The notes: a model not told the origin generated them from the sequence alone. A stretch of 64,000 nucleotides of DNA from Phaseolus vulgaris (GCF_000499845.2 NC_023749.2:19821818-19885817); one strand, 5' to 3'. Shown: positions 41,347 through 53,905, counted from the first letter of the stretch. Made by a program: numbers and translations.

Positions 41347-43973
41347 ATGACTCGCACAAAGATTACCCCGAACCCCCCTCCATCAGCACGAAACCTTCCT
41401 TCACAAGCACACGACTCAACACAAGTTCGTGGCGCTCCCTCTTCGCAGGCTGAGAGGCCTGCGTCTTCCCAATCTGCCCTGGCCCAGGCGACTCCATCTA
41501 ACGCTGGAGGAGCCCCCGTTCCTCCGCCAGACTTCAAAACTTTATACCCCTTGGCTAACTCAACCCTCCTGAAAGAAACATCCTCTGTGAACACTGCGGG
41601 AGCAGTCTTGCGGCTGACTAAGGGGGACGAGATCTACCAATCGTTTCACAAGGAGCACAACGAAAAAATGATGGTGCTGCCTTGCCCCGCCGACCTGCCC
41701 GTGTGTGCTGATGACAAAGTAAGCGCCGACGGGCCCTTCTGCTTTGTCTATACGACTCTGTTCAAGAAGGTCAGGCTCAGGTTCCCTCTCACCCGATTCG
41801 AGAGGGAACTTCTTACCGAGCTCAACATTGCGGCCGCCCAGCTCCACCCCAACAGCTGGGCGTTTGTTCGAGCTTTTCAAGTAACGTGTGCCCACCTGGG
41901 GTTGCCCGCGTCAGTGGACGTGTTTTTGTTCCTTTTCGAAGCCAAGCACCCAGGAGACCGCCTGTGGGTCAGCTTGAATGCGATTGCGGGGAGATCCATC
42001 TTTACCATCTTCCAGCAATCGTACAAAGACTGGAAGGGGAAATTCGTCCAAGTACGTGCAAACGACAAGGACACCTCCCTTCTTGATGGCTTCCCCTTGT
42101 ACTGGGTGGACAAGGGGAAAAAGGAGTCCAAGAGCTGCTTCAGGAGGCCCAGAAGTCCTGATAGCATGGGAGCATTGGACAGAGACCTTTGTCTCTTCTG
42201 GAAGAAGGTGGCGGATGCCAATATAACTTTCCTCACCACCTCCCTGATCAGCTTTGAATTCTACGAAGATCAGCTAGAATTTCAAATAGGTTAGGTCATT
42301 TGAACTATTGCTTTAATACTGCTTCTGTTTAACTGTTTCTGGGCGTCTTGTGCGTTATGCGCAAGACTTTTGCTTTACTTTTTCTGCACATATCATCTGC
42401 TTTGCTGTTTATTACATTATGCACTTATCTGTTTTCCTTGAGTTAACCCATGCATCTCCGTCCCCTGCAGACAACATGTTGCCCAGGAACATGCTCGCCG
42501 AACTAAAGTCGCTCGCCCGAAACCACGGGTTGGCAACCGGTTCCCAAACGGTGCCCAACTCGGTGGTGGAGGCCGCCATTGTCCAAGGGCGATCACCACC
42601 CAAGGAGCCCGCTCAATGCAAAAAATTGGTCCTTAAGAGACCTAAAAGGAAAGTCCCTCAAGTCGTCCATGAGGAGGAAGAAGAGGACGACGAGGTCACC
42701 GAGGATGGCCTCGTTACGAAGAGGAAAAGGGTGGCACCATCTTCACCACCTGCCCCACCACCTCTTCCAAGCTCGACACCACCCTCAACGCCTGCTCCTC
42801 CTCCACCCTCGCCAACACCACAGTCTCCTTCTTCACCAGTCCAAGCGGTTCCACTGGCCACTGCGCCACCTGCAGCTGAGGCCCAAGAGCCAAATTTCCT
42901 GGAGGACCCCCCGAGCGCCTCTACACCATGTGTCAGCCGGAGGGGGTCCCCCTTCAAACGCCTCCGCTGCAGGAGACGTTCCAATCGGGGATGAGGTTGC
43001 TCATACCTTTCCGATTCTAATCACCGAATCCCCGATCCCGTCGCCACGCCAGGAAGTAAACACTGAAGATCCTGCTAAGGAAGGTGGCGACGAGAACCCA
43101 CAACAAGCCCACCTGGCGCCTCTCCAAGCGGCAAACCTTCCCCTTGAGGTCACAAGGATGTGGGAACCTCTAACCGCCAAACTAAAAACCATAGCAGAGG
43201 ATATCCCAGCGATTATAACCAGGGCTGTGGAAGGCTCAACCAGGAGGCTCCAAGACGACCTCTTCAACCTCAAAACCGAAAACAGCACTATGAAGATCGA
43301 GGTGGAGAAGTTGTCCTTCAGCCTGACGCTCGCAGAAATCGAACACTCCCGGGTGGAGGATGCAATGAGTACCGAGCTCAGGCTGGCGCGCAAGGAGGTT
43401 ACTGACCTTCGCCGCAAAGTTCACGATCTTGCCCAAGAGAAGGTCGAGCTGGAAAGCAAAATCGTGCCTCTTCGCGCCAAGGCGATCGACCTGGAGGCTC
43501 TTATGAAAGCTGACGCCGCAAAGGTGCAAAAACTGGAGCAGAGGTCAATCGACCGAGAGAAACTACTTGGGCAAGTAGAAAAGGCGAGGGACGACGCCAT
43601 GGCTGATCTCGTCGAGGCCAACAAAGAGAAGGGAAAGATGGCTGCTGAGTTGGCCCAAGTACAATCGGAATCCAAGAAGGTTACTGAAGACCTTCTCCAG
43701 GCTCAAGAGACCAACGAACAACTTAAAAAACAGGTTGAAGAGCTGGAACAGCAGAACAAAGAGCTGAAAGAGCAAATCGAAGACCTCAAGAAGCGGATTG
43801 AGGAACTTCAGGGGCAAATCGAAGCACTCAAGCTAAATTCTGCTCAGATTCTGGCTGCTGGATTCGAAGCTGCGCGGGAACAATTTGCTTGCCTATTTCC
43901 CGATCTGGATCTCAGCCTGGTGTCGTTGAACAATGAAGTAGTAGATGGAAAGGTCGTTCCTGCTGAAGGCTAA
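41347..43973 (+). CDS. A3 antisense gene, spliced, domain plus coiled coil
   Basis: Forward strand, opposite to A3 gag-pol. Start MTRTKITPNPPPSAR at 41347. Exon 1 (41347-42289) carries the conserved domain: FERELLTELN, LHPNSWAFVRAF, PASVDVFLFLFEAK, YKDWKGKFVQV. An intron (42290-42470, GT...CCCCTGCAG, phase 1) joins in frame to exon 2, which begins DNMLPRNMLAELK. Exon 2 has a basic patch (KRPKRK), an acidic run (EEEEEDDE), a Pro-rich stretch, then after a frame break near 42935 a coiled coil (about residues 560-780) with KQVEELEQQNKELKEQ-type heptads. It ends VVDGKVVPAEG at 43973. Same architecture as in A1 and in B module 2. Biological role unknown; one frameshift, otherwise open. Confidence 0.82.
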
Positions 43974-45290
43974 TCAACTCCACCTCATCTGCTACTTTTA
44001 TAATTTCCCTTGTATTATTCTATAAAAACTCCTGTATGTATGCCTTTAACAAATACTTATCTCAATGACAAAGTTTGGGTATTCACTCTCTTGACTTCTT
44101 TAAGCGCTTTAACCTTCTTTGCCTCTTTAACTTTGTCGGATTTAACTCAATGATTTTTGCAAACACGACCTTTTGACTTAACCGCTTCGAACCACTTCAA
44201 ACTCAAGTAACAATCACTTTAACCAACTTGTACTCTTAAGGCAACTAACCTTATCACAAGAATACCCTTCAACCAACGAACTGTAACTCAATTATTGGCT
44301 CAAACAACGTCCCACTCGACCTGCTTCCTCAAACAAGTCTTTCAACCTTCTCGCCGTGTTTGAACTTTTCCCGATCGCCAGGAACTCTTGGTACCATTAG
44401 CTTTTCCTAGCCTCATGCTTTGGCAATCGTTTCTTCGCATGGGGCAGAGACGCCTTTAGGGATCTCTTTCTACCCTCCTGGACTTCAGAACAAAGACCGG
44501 CTGACTAGGCGTTCTCTTTGAACCTACCTTAGCCACCTTCCATACTTCTTCCACCCTCTGCGCCATACCTGAACTCGTTCGAGACGAGAAGGATTTTATC
44601 TTGCCCAAGCTCGCATGTAAGCGAGAAGGTCTTTTAACTTGCCTGAACTCGCTCAACGGCGAGAAGGACTTTATCTGGTGCCTCAACTTGCCCAGGGTGT
44701 ACATCTCCTCACCCCTGGATGCACTGAGGACCTTTTCTTTCTCTCGCCTGCACTCGCTCGACGGCGAGGAGGTCTTTAACTGGCCTTAGCTCGCACAACG
44801 GCGAGAAGGACTTTATCTGGTGCCTCAACTTGCCCAAGGTGTACATCTCCTCCCCCCTGGATGCACTGAGGACCTTTCTCTTTCTCGCCTGCACTCGCTC
44901 GACGGCGAGGAGGTCTTTAACTTGCCTCAGGACGCGTGAGGGCGTTGAGGTCTTTCATCTGGTGCCTCCGATCGCCGAAAGACGATGAGGACTTTAAAAC
45001 TTAACTGGTGCCTCCAATCGCCAAAAAACGATGAGGACTTAAAACTTTTTAGAAAGCATGCGATATATCTTTTCTCGCCTTAAATCACGTACAAGCGACA
45101 AGGTCTTTCTTCAAACACTCTTGGAAAAAAGCAAATATGCAATCTGAAAACGCCTTATACTTCAAAAACTCTTCTTTATTGGGTGGCCTCATTAAAAACC
45201 CTCCTTAGGGAAAAAAGAGTGCCCCCTTGAAACTGTTTTAACAGAGACATTGTAATATAACATTTGTGTTTGTCTTTACTTACAAAGCTC
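43974..45290 (-). other. A3 region between antisense gene and integrase
   Basis: Non-coding. Repeated CTCGCC / GGCGAG phrases with two imperfect copies of a roughly 137-bp unit (about 44670-44800 and 44805-44940), and the conserved AATAAA block (reverse) at 45175-45203. No gene seen in 43990-44450. Confidence 0.65.
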
Positions 45291-48200
45291 TTAACTATAG
45301 TACAACTTCAGGTGTGTGGCGTTCCAGGTGCGAGGGATCGCCCCTCCTTCCAGCGTCTCTAAGCGGTAGGCGCCGTTCCCGAGCGCCTCGGTTATTCTGA
45401 ACGGTCCAGTCCACTTGGGTGACAATTTATTCTCCATCTCGTACTGGTGGGCCTTCCTCATCACCAAGCCGCCCTCTCTAAACTGCCTTGACATCACCTT
45501 CGAGTTGTATCTTCGTTCAACCCTTCTCTTCACGGCCTCAGCCTTCAACCTCGCCTCTTCCCTGACCTCATCCAGTAGATCTAGGTTCAGCCTTCTCTCT
45601 TCATTCGACTCTTCCTCTACGAAGTTCTGGAATCTCGGCGAGCTCTCCTGGATCTCCACTGGAATCATGGCATCACACCCATAGACCAAGCTGAACGGGG
45701 TCTCGTGGGTTCCTGACTGCTCGGTGGTGTGGTACGCCTAGACTATACGGGGCACCTCCTCAGCCCAACTTCCCTTGGCTTTCTCAAGCCTTCTCTTCAA
45801 ACCTCTCAACAACACCCGATTAGCTGACTCCACCTGGCCATTCGTTTGAGGGTGCTCGACGGATGCAAACACTTGTTGAATTCCCACCCCTTCGCAAAGC
45901 TTCTTCAGCAGGTGGCTTGCAAACTGCGTCCCATTATCTGACACCAGGCGCTTAGGCACTCCAAACCGGCACACGATGTTCTTCCATACAAAACCTTCGA
46001 TCTTGTGTGCTGTGATCTGGGCCACTGGTTCTGCTTCAATCCACTTGGTGAAATACTCAATCGCCACCACCAAGTACTTCATTTGCCTGATCGCCAGCGG
46101 GAAAGGTCCCAGGATGTCGATTCCCCAAGTATGAAACGGCCAAGGGCTATAGATCGACTTCAACTCCTCGGGAGGTGCCTTATGCCAATCGGCGTGCTGC
46201 TGGCATTGTTTACAACATTGGGCATATTTCTTGCAATCTTCTCTCATGGATGGCCAGTAGTAGCCTGCACGGAGAGTCCTCGCGGCCAGAGCTCGACCCC
46301 CGACGTGGCTTCCGCATATACCCTCGTGGAGCTCTGCCATGATCCTCGTGCACTTCTCGCCGTGTATACATTCCAGGAGCGGGTGAGTGAACCCAAACTT
46401 GTACAGGTCGCCATCAATCAACGTATACTTGCTGGAATTTTTCTTTACCTTCCTAGCTTCTGTCGGATCCAGCGGGAGGAGGCCATCTGCCAGGCACCGT
46501 TTGTATTGCGTTATCCAAGTGTCTGGCTCATGGGCGGCGCAGACCTGCATCACATCCACCTTCTCTCCTCGGCATGCTCTAACTCTCGGCGATCTCAGAG
46601 TTTCTTGCGTCAAGGACTTATGGCTTCTCGCTGCTCTCTCCGTCGACTTGCTTATCTGAAGGACCAGGTGATCTGCTACAAATGCCCTTGGCGTCTTCAG
46701 AGTTTCCTGAATCACCGTCCTCTGCCTACCCCCCTTGCCTGAGCTGGCGAGCTTAGCAAGCAAGTCAGCTCGGGCATTCTGCTCTCGGGGCACATGTACT
46801 ACTTCAAAAGAGGCAAAGGAACTCTTCAATTCCTGCACATACGCCAAGTAAGCCGCCATTTGTGGATCTTTAGCCTGGAACTCGCCGGTTACTTGCCCTG
46901 TGACTAGCAGCGAGTCACTCTTAGCCATCAGCACCCTAGCTCCCATCTCCTTGGCCAGCAAAATTCCGGCGATCAGCGCCTCATACTCTGCTTGATTGTT
47001 GCTGGCTTTGAAGGCAAACCTCAAAGATTGTTCAATCAGCACGCCGTTGGGTCCTTCCAATATGACTCCAGCACCGCTGCCTTGCTGGTTCGACGATCCA
47101 TCCACCGAAAGTACCCAACGGAAATCGTCTCCTTCAACCCGCGTCGCCTCTGATGAGAGCTCAACCACGAAATCTGCAAAGATTTGCCCCTTGATCGGGC
47201 CTCGGGGCTCGTACTTAATATCAAACTCTGACAACTCTACCGCCCACTTCACCATCCTTCCCGCAACGTCGGGTTTCTTCAAGACCTTCTGGATGGGCAG
47301 GTCAGTCATCACCAGTATTGTGAAACTGTGGAAGTAGTGGCGCAACCTCCTCGCCGAAAACACCACAGCCAACGCAGCCTTCTCCAGGGCCTGATACCTC
47401 ATTTTTGGGCCCTGCAACACCTTGCTCACGAAATAAATAGGCTTCTGAGCCTGATCTTGATCCTGGGCGAGCACTGCACTCACCGCCCTCTCAGTCACAG
47501 CAAAATACAACCTGAGAGGGATTCCAGCCAGCGGTTTGCACAGAACCGGCAGGCTCGCCAGATACTCCTTCAGTTTGACGAAAGCTTCCTCGCACTCTTT
47601 CGTCCACACAAACTTATTATTGCGCCGCAGACATTGAAAATAGGGATGCCCCTTTTCTCCGCTAGCTGACACGAAGCGAGATAGGGCTGCCATCCGACCT
47701 GTTAGCTGCTGGACCTCTTTCACCGTGGCCGGGCTTCTCATCGCCAAGATGGCGGCACACTTGTCTGGGTTGGCTTCTATTCCTCTTTCAGTCAAGAGAA
47801 AACCCAAAAACTTTCCAGCCTCCACGCCGAAAATGCATTTCTCCGGGTTGAGCTTTAACTTGAACTTGGCGATCGTCGTGAACAATTCTTCCAAGTCTGC
47901 AACGTGCTTGCTCTTTTCCTGCGAGGTCACGACCATGTCATCGACGTAGGCTTGCACGTTCCTTCCCAGCATTGGTGCAAGTACTCGATCCATCAGCCTC
48001 TGGTATGTGGCCCCCGCGTTCTTCAACCCAAACGGCATCACCTTATAGCAATAACACGATCTCTCCGTCATGAAGGCTGTTTTTTCTTCATCCATGGGAT
48101 GCATCTTGATCTGATTATAGCCCGAGAAGGCATCCAGGAAACTCAGCAGCTTGCACCCTGCAGCACTATCAACCAGGGCATCAATGCTTGGTAAAGGATA

Positions 48201-50459
48201 CGAATCCTTTGGGCAAGCTTTGTTCAGATCGGTGAAATCGACGCACATGCGCCATTTCCCGTTACTCTTCTTCACCAGTACGACATTTGCCAACCATTCA
48301 GGGTACTGGACTTCCCTGATGTGGCCTGCAGCGAGGAGTTTCTGTGTTTCGTCCCTGATCGCCTGTTCCCTTGCTTCCTCGGGGCGATTCCGCGCCTCTT
48401 CCTCCTCCAGGCCAGCATTCCTCTCCTCCAGCTCAGCATCCACCATTTCCACGTCTCTTCCGGCGGCCTCCTCTGTTACTGTCGATATGGGCTTCACACC
48501 GGGAGGCGGGGTGGTTGTTAGATAACTCACTGATCTTTTGTTTTTCAGGCTATTCTCATAGCACCTTTTCGCTTCCTTCTGATCAGACTTGATCATGATC
48601 ACCAACCCTTCCATGGACGGCAACTTCACCTTCATGTGCCGAGTCGACGGAATGGCGCCTATCCTGTTAAGAGTGGGCCTTCCCAACAGGATGTTATATG
48701 CTGAAGGGGCGTTTACGATGAGGTACTTGATTTTCTCCGTCCTCGACCCAGCCTCATCTGTAAACGTGGTTCTCAGCTCAATGTACCCCCTGACCTCCAC
48801 CTGGTCACCAGCGAAGCCATATAAGCACCCTCCATAGGGCCTTAGCTGGTCAAGGGGCAATTCCAGCTGCGTGAAAGTCGGCCAGAACATCACGTCTGCC
48901 GAGCTTCCTTGGTCCACCAGAACTCTGTGGACCTTCCTTCCCGCTGTAACCAACGAAATAACTATGGGATCGTTGTCATGAGGCACGACGTCCCGAAGAT
49001 CCTGCTTTGTGAACGTAATGTCCACTTCCGGCGAGTGATCCTCAAACATGTCCACTGTCATCACCGATCGCGCATACTTTTTCCTCTGCGATGCGGTGCA
49101 TCCACCACCTGAGAAACCCCCTGCAATGGTGTGGATCTCCCCGTGGATAGGCATCTCGTGTTGTTGGGCTTCTCCACCCGCTGGCTGGGAACTCGACGCT
49201 CCCCCCGTCCTCCTATCCAGTAGATAGTCATTTAGGAACCCGCTCTTAACCAGATCGTCGAGCTGATATCCCAAAGACAAACACGAGTCCAAGGTGTGGC
49301 CAAAACATTGGTGGAACTCGCACCAGGCGTCCGGCTTTGACCCCAGCACCTTGTCGCCCACCTTCTCAGGCGCCTTCAACCTAGCAGATATGTTAGGGAT
49401 ATCGATCAGGTCCGCTAGTCCCATGACAAATTTGTGCTTAGGCGGGCGATTGTATTCCCGGCGTGCTGGTTGTTGGCGTGCTGGTTGTGGGCGCGCTTGG
49501 CTTCTTCCCTTGTTTCTCCTGTCGTAAGGATGGCGGGTCCTCTGGTCTTTTCTGGCCGCCGCCGCCGTTTCCAGCACCCTCTGCGGCTGGATCTTGGTCT
49601 GGGCGCGTGGCCTGGCGGGAGCCACGCTGCCTCTCTTCTCGGCGACTTCACTCTCGTCGGCGATGTGGGCCACTGCAAGTCGCCTGACTTCAGCAAACGT
49701 CGCTGGATGAGCCCTGATCAAGGCCTCGCAGAATGGCCCTGGCTGCACTCCCTTCTTGAAGGCATAGACCACCATTTCTTCATCCTTGGCCGGCGATCTG
49801 ACCATCTGCGCTCCGAAGCGATTGAGGTAGTCTCTGAGGGACTCCCCATGGTACTGCCTTATATCAAACAGATCATAAGACACCCTGGGCGGTGCCTTAT
49901 TCACAATGTACTGCTCGACAAAGATTTTCGAGAACTGTTGAAAATTGGTTATGTGACCGTTAGGCAGGCTCACAAACCACTCCATCGCCGTTCCCTGGAG
50001 CGTACTCACGAACATCTTGCAGTAGACGGCGTCTGACCCTCCCGACAGCATCATCTGCGTGTGGAACGTGGTCAGATGAGCCTCTGGATCCTCCACGCCG
50101 GTAAAGACAGCCTTGACCGGAACCACGCTCGTGGGAATAGGCGTGTCGGTAATCGCCTAAACAAAAGGCATTGGGAAAACACGAGGTGGCGTCGACGGCG
50201 CCACCTCTTCAGCAGAAGAACGTCCTTGCTGCTCCTGAAGAGCTCGACGCAGCTCCTCAGTCACCTTGCTGAGCTCCTCGTTCCTAGCGCGAGAGGCGAC
50301 CAGGTCCTCATGTATCCTCGCCTGTTCTACGCGCGAGGCTTCCACAGTTGCCTGCAACGAGCGCATCATCTCCGCCATCTGCGCCATGGTCATGGCGGTG
50401 TCGCCTTCAGCAGCGACAGGCGCCACGGGACTGGAACGATTGCTTCTCATTTTTCTCAT
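45291..50459 (-). CDS. A3 gag-pro-pol polyprotein, single frame with two TAGs
   Basis: From Met at 50459 to the stop at 45291 the frame never shifts: 1,722 codons interrupted only by TAG at 50159-50157 (CAG in A1/A2) and TAG at 45740-45738 (TGG in A1). The stretch between them is 1,472 codons long. Order: helical N-terminus, Gag core, zinc-knuckle variant (about 49310-49270), protease VLVDQGSSADVMF (about 48930), RT with FLDAFSGYNQI and YVDDMVV (about 47945), RNase H, archaeal-type RNase H (about 47130-46750, all four acidic motifs), HHCC and D,D,35-E integrase (about 46350-45850). About 285 bp between protease and RT (the region with SASDMPGIDPDF and RPVRQRRRKF in A1, A2, B) is deleted in frame, so RT lacks its usual N-terminal lead. 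Gag forms particles; Pol copies and integrates. Confidence 0.93.
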
Positions 50460-50641
50460 TAACTTCAGCGAATCACAGGAATGCAGCAAACAACACTTCA
50501 GCCTCGATCGAATCAGCGATCAATCGGAGAAAACAGTGCGAAACAGTGCAAGAAAACTCAAGAACACCGTAAGCCTTCAAAGAAAACCACAACTTCGCCA
50601 GAAACCACCGCTTCCGCTGTGGATGGGAGCAAGTTTTACAC
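50460..50641 (-). other. A3 leader between PBS and gag
   Basis: About 180 bp, related to but shorter than the leader of A2. No separate reading frame supported. Confidence 0.6.
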
Positions 50642-50659
50642 GGCCCCACGGTGGGCGCC
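50642..50659 (-). promoter_or_regulatory. A3 primer-binding site
   Basis: Reverse complement GGCGCCCACCGTGGGGCC, three bases inside the 5' LTR. Confidence 0.88.
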
Positions 50660-50662
50660 TGA

Positions 50663-51454
50663 TGATCCTGCCTGTTGACCGGAACGCTGGAGACTGCCTC
50701 GTCAAAGGATCGACGAGCGCACCGCTTCTCACCTCCGCTCCTCTCCGGGATCTGCCTCAAGAACCTGCAAAGAAACAGCACGGCGCCGCTGCGGCCGATC
50801 GCACTCCAACGCTCAAGTCAGTGACGGTATCACCAAAAACTAAGAGAACTAGAACCGTGCAAATCCTCTCTCACAGTCAGCTCGAACTCGCAAGCGTAAA
50901 GTGTATGAACTGAACGTGCGTACCTCAGAAAGTTTGTTAAGAACTCTTATATACCTGGTGGCTTTCTCTCTCGTGGCAGTTACAGACTCGGACACGTGGC
51001 TCGTATCCAACTGTACACGTGCCCTCATCTGGAGGCTCCCTGACTTGGCGCTGCTTCTACTCTTATTTTGGCTAAGTTACTTATGCATGGTACTGCCCAG
51101 TGCATAGCTAACTTAGGAGTGCGATCTCTACTGGAACTGGCGAGTTAGGGGCCTTCATACACCTTCCCTGTGGTCTCGCCGGCCGCCTTCATAATCTGCT
51201 TCTCCTTCATCTTCGGCGATGTGCTTGCTCTGGCGATCTCCAATGACTAGGTCGCCTGAATCTACATCGGGCGACTTCATCTTCAACCTGGCGATCGCCT
51301 ATTCTGGTAAGCTGGAAGTCGGAACACGCCAACTTAACAACTGGCGACTATACGCCCCCCGATTTCCTTTCCTTATGCCAACCTGGCGCCTTGTCAACAC
51401 GCCTACACTGTAGCAGGATGCCACGTCACCACACCCGACCACTAGGGCGGTACA
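50663..51454 (-). repeat. 5' LTR of A3
   Basis: 792 bp, pairs with 39959-40750. TATATA box near 50947, G-box motifs near 50994 and 51014. This LTR drives gag-pol leftward. Confidence 0.95.
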
Positions 51455-51459
51455 CCTAT

Positions 51460-51694
51460 TTTGAACAAGATTGGAGCAGTGGCCTCTTCAAGGCACATGA
51501 AGATGAAGTTGCCTTCCATTGAGGGAGTCGTGATCACCCTGAAGTCTGATCAGAAGGAGGCCAAGAGGTGCTATGAGAACAGCCTCAAGACAAAGAGAGG
51601 AGTGTGCTCAGTCACCACCCAACCTCCAAAGGAAGAAGGGGTCACCCGTCTCGAGGTCGCCCGAGAGCAACGACCCATGATGAGAATCAAATAA
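51460..51694 (+). pseudogene. Element D protease, part 2
   Basis: Continues the D frame after A3: LNKIGAVASSRHMKMKLPS, AKRCYENSLKTKRG, then the spacer before RT (TTQPPKEEGVTRLEVA). It breaks off near 51690. No D RT follows in the window. Confidence 0.8.
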
Positions 51695-51923
51695 ATGTTA
51701 TTAATAGAAGGAATGGACAAGGGCCAAAACATCTAAAGTTCTTCTTATTAGTCTTTTCAAAAGATGAGGCCCAAGCCCAAGAAGCCCAAGCCCAAAAAGG
51801 CCAAGCCAAGAAGCCCAAGCCCAACCATGAGGAGCAAGGCTAGAGCATTGGGTGAAGAACATCATTTGATGAATCTTGTAATTTCTATTGTATAGTTTAG
51901 TAGGTGTGAATATTAAATAAATA
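51695..51923 (+). other. Repeat tail with KPKAQ-type coding remnant
   Basis: Reading forward, a stretch rich in the repeated words caagcccaag / aagcccaagc. It resembles the reverse strand of 66-131 at its start. Probably the 3' coding end of another gypsy element. Identity not established. Confidence 0.35.
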
Positions 51924-52003
51924 GCGCCGCTGCGGCCGATCACGCTCCAACGCCCAAGTCAGCGACTGAACCACGAATTACTTAAGAGTAAAACTCAAGA
52001 ACT
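51924..52003 (-). repeat. A-type LTR fragment (about 80 bp)
   Basis: GCGCCGCTGCGGCCGATCAC onward matches the reverse complement of the R/U5 part of the A LTR (about 12850-12925). Fused directly to gag of family F. Confidence 0.7.
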
Positions 52004-52678
52004 CTATGGACGCACTCCCTTCTTGAATGCGTACACAATCATGGGTTCCTCCTTGGTACCTACTTTCACCACCTGTGCCCCAAAGCGGCTTATGTACTCC
52101 TTTAGGGTTTCACCTTGGAACTGCTTGACATCGAAAAGATCGTACGAGACTGGTGCGGGAGTTCTGTTGGCTAGGTACTGTTCTCTAAATAGTTGTGAAA
52201 GTTGGGCGAAGGACGTGACGTGGCCCTCTGGGAGGCTGATGAACCAGTCCATGGCCATCCTTGTCAGGGTGCTCATGAAAAGCTTGCACCTAACCGCGTC
52301 TGAACCACCTACCAACAACATCTGTGTATGGAACGCTGTGAGGTGTGCTTCGGAATCCTCCATTCCCGTGAAGGTCGCTTTGGGTCCTGTGAACGTATTG
52401 GGAATTGCCGTCTCCAAGATTGCCTGTGAAAATGGTGTTGTGAATTCCCTGGGTGGGGATGCAGCCTCCGGTTCATCTCTGCCACGCCATTTATGGCGTA
52501 ACTCCTCGTTGGTGCGGTGGAGTTCCTCGCTTCTTGCTTGAGAAGCTGTAAGGTCCGCCTGCATGCGTTCCTGTTCTACTTTCGAGGCTGCCACTGCGTC
52601 TTGTAGCCCGTGCACCATGCCCATGAGTTGTTGTAGGGTCATCTCTTCACTCCTAGCGCGTGCTGGTCGGGTGGTCAT
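52004..52678 (-). pseudogene. Family F gag fragment, reverse
   Basis: Open reading of 224 codons from MTTRPARARSEEMTLQQLM. N-terminal helix, then TFTGMEDSEAHLTAFHTQM, WFISLPEGHVTSF, LFDVKQFQGETLKEYISRFGAQV. Closest to B gag in this window. Cut at KKGVRP by the A-type LTR fragment. No zinc knuckle or pol is attached. Confidence 0.8.
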
Positions 52679-52699
52679 GGCTCTCTGGGGATCCTCTCG

Positions 52700-53090
52700 A
52701 CTTATCTAAGTGTTGGAATCTGGAACTGAACGAAGACAGAACGAAGGTGCTCCAGCTCGTGAGGACAAGCCACTCAAAAAGACGACCCAGGTCAACCGGC
52801 CAGAACATCTGGCGCCCACCGTGGGGCTCGATATAAAACATCAGTCCCACCACACAAATTTTTCAGTTCCAGTTGCAGTTTCCAACCTAGTTCCAGCCCT
52901 CAAAACGCAGATAGTGAAGGGGGGCTTCCAGAAACCACGAACATGAGACCCGCACGCACTAGGAGCGAAGAGATGACCATACAACAAATCGTGGAGAAGC
53001 CCTCCAATCAGTGAATGAAGAAGCCAAGGCTGACGAGTTAAGGCCATTCCTTGAGCGTGGAATGTGGCAAACCTCAAGTTGTATTTCAGC
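52700..53090 (+). pseudogene. Family F 5' end joined to an integrase 3' end
   Basis: Forward strand: LTR 3' end to 52807 (GTCAACCGGCCAGAACA), primer-binding site TGGCGCCCACCGTGGGGCTC at 52810-52829, leader, and a gag start (MRPARTRSEEMTIQQI) near 52943. The sequence then jumps at about 53000-53060 to the last residues of an integrase (ANLKLYFS, stop about 53092). Nearly the whole internal region is deleted. It sits head-to-head with the reverse gag at 52004-52678. Confidence 0.7.
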
Positions 53091-53500
53091 TAAGATATTC
53101 GTGCTTAATGCTTTCTCTTTGAACAATGTGTGATAAATCTGTTCTTGGAAGATGATGCATTTAACTTTGTTGATTTATCTGAATTGGCACATGATAAGTT
53201 GACCTAGCTCGGTATAAGTACAAGCATAGGCGCTCTGTGGAATTAATCTGTTTGTTGATTTGTTTAAGCACAACACATGTAAAGTCAACCTAGCTCGGTG
53301 TTAGTGCAACCACTCGAGTATAGCCGCCCCGTGAGTAAATGGTTACCTAGTGCCAGGTAAGACAGGGGCTTCAGTACCATGCAGGAGAGCCCGTCAGCTC
53401 GACCCAAGGGTTCGGGGGAGGTCATCGGTGATTGAGCACAAGAGGTGAGTCGTGAGCTCAACTCAGATGTTGGTCAGCCCATAAAAGGTAACAATGATAA
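53091..53500. other. Non-coding, unassigned
   Basis: Contains a partly repeated phrase (gacctagctcggt... at about 53201 and 53287). Probably the 3' non-coding part of the F element. No gene seen. Confidence 0.4.
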
Positions 53501-53645
53501 TGGAATATTTTATCTGTTGCGATATTATTCCAAAGATAAAAGATAATCTAGAGATAAAAGATAAAGAAATATTTTATTTCTTGTGATATTATATTTGTTG
53601 TGATATTACTATAGATAAAAGATAAAGAAATATTTTATTTGTTGT
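53501..53645. repeat. AT-rich imperfect tandem repeat
   Basis: Units containing gataaaagataaagaaata and ttttatttgttgtgatatta recur about three times. Confidence 0.7.
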
Positions 53646-53905
53646 TGATCCTGCCTGTTGACCGGAACGCTGGAAACTGCCTCGTCAAGGGATCGACGTG
53701 CGCACCGCTTCCAACCCTCCGTTCCTCTTCGAGATCCACCTCAAGAACCTGCAAAGGAACAGAACGGCGCCGCTGCGGCTGATCGCACTCCAACGCCCAA
53801 GTCAGTGACCGAATCACCAAATACTAAGAGAACAGGAACCGTGCAAATTCTCTCTCACAGTGTGCTCTAGAACTCGCAAGCGTAAAGAGTATAATCTGAA
53901 CGTGC
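53646..53905 (-). repeat. A-type LTR fragment
   Basis: TGATCCTGCCTG onward, about 260 bp, matching the first part of 2578-3113 on the same strand, then ends at GAACGTGC. Confidence 0.8.

Larger units (their letters stand above)
39959..51454 (-). mobile_element. Tat-type Ty3/gypsy element A3, youngest and nearly intact
   Basis: 11,496 bp, reverse orientation, target duplication CCTAT at 39954-39958 and 51455-51459, inserted in the D protease. Both LTRs are 792 bp and differ at about 9 positions by eye (1.1%), the lowest of the complete pairs. It has a primer-binding site, one gag-pol frame with two TAG codons, the antisense gene, and a purine tract. Confidence 0.95.

Noticed and set aside
41347..43973. 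Host gene captured by a retrotransposon
   Set aside because: The same gene is in the same position in A1, B and A3, which is typical of Tat extra ORFs; it belongs to the elements.
50157..50159. Programmed TAG readthrough in Gag
   Set aside because: A1 and A2 have CAG here, the position is not at a Gag-Pol border, and a similar TAG occurs in integrase; nonsense mutation is simpler.
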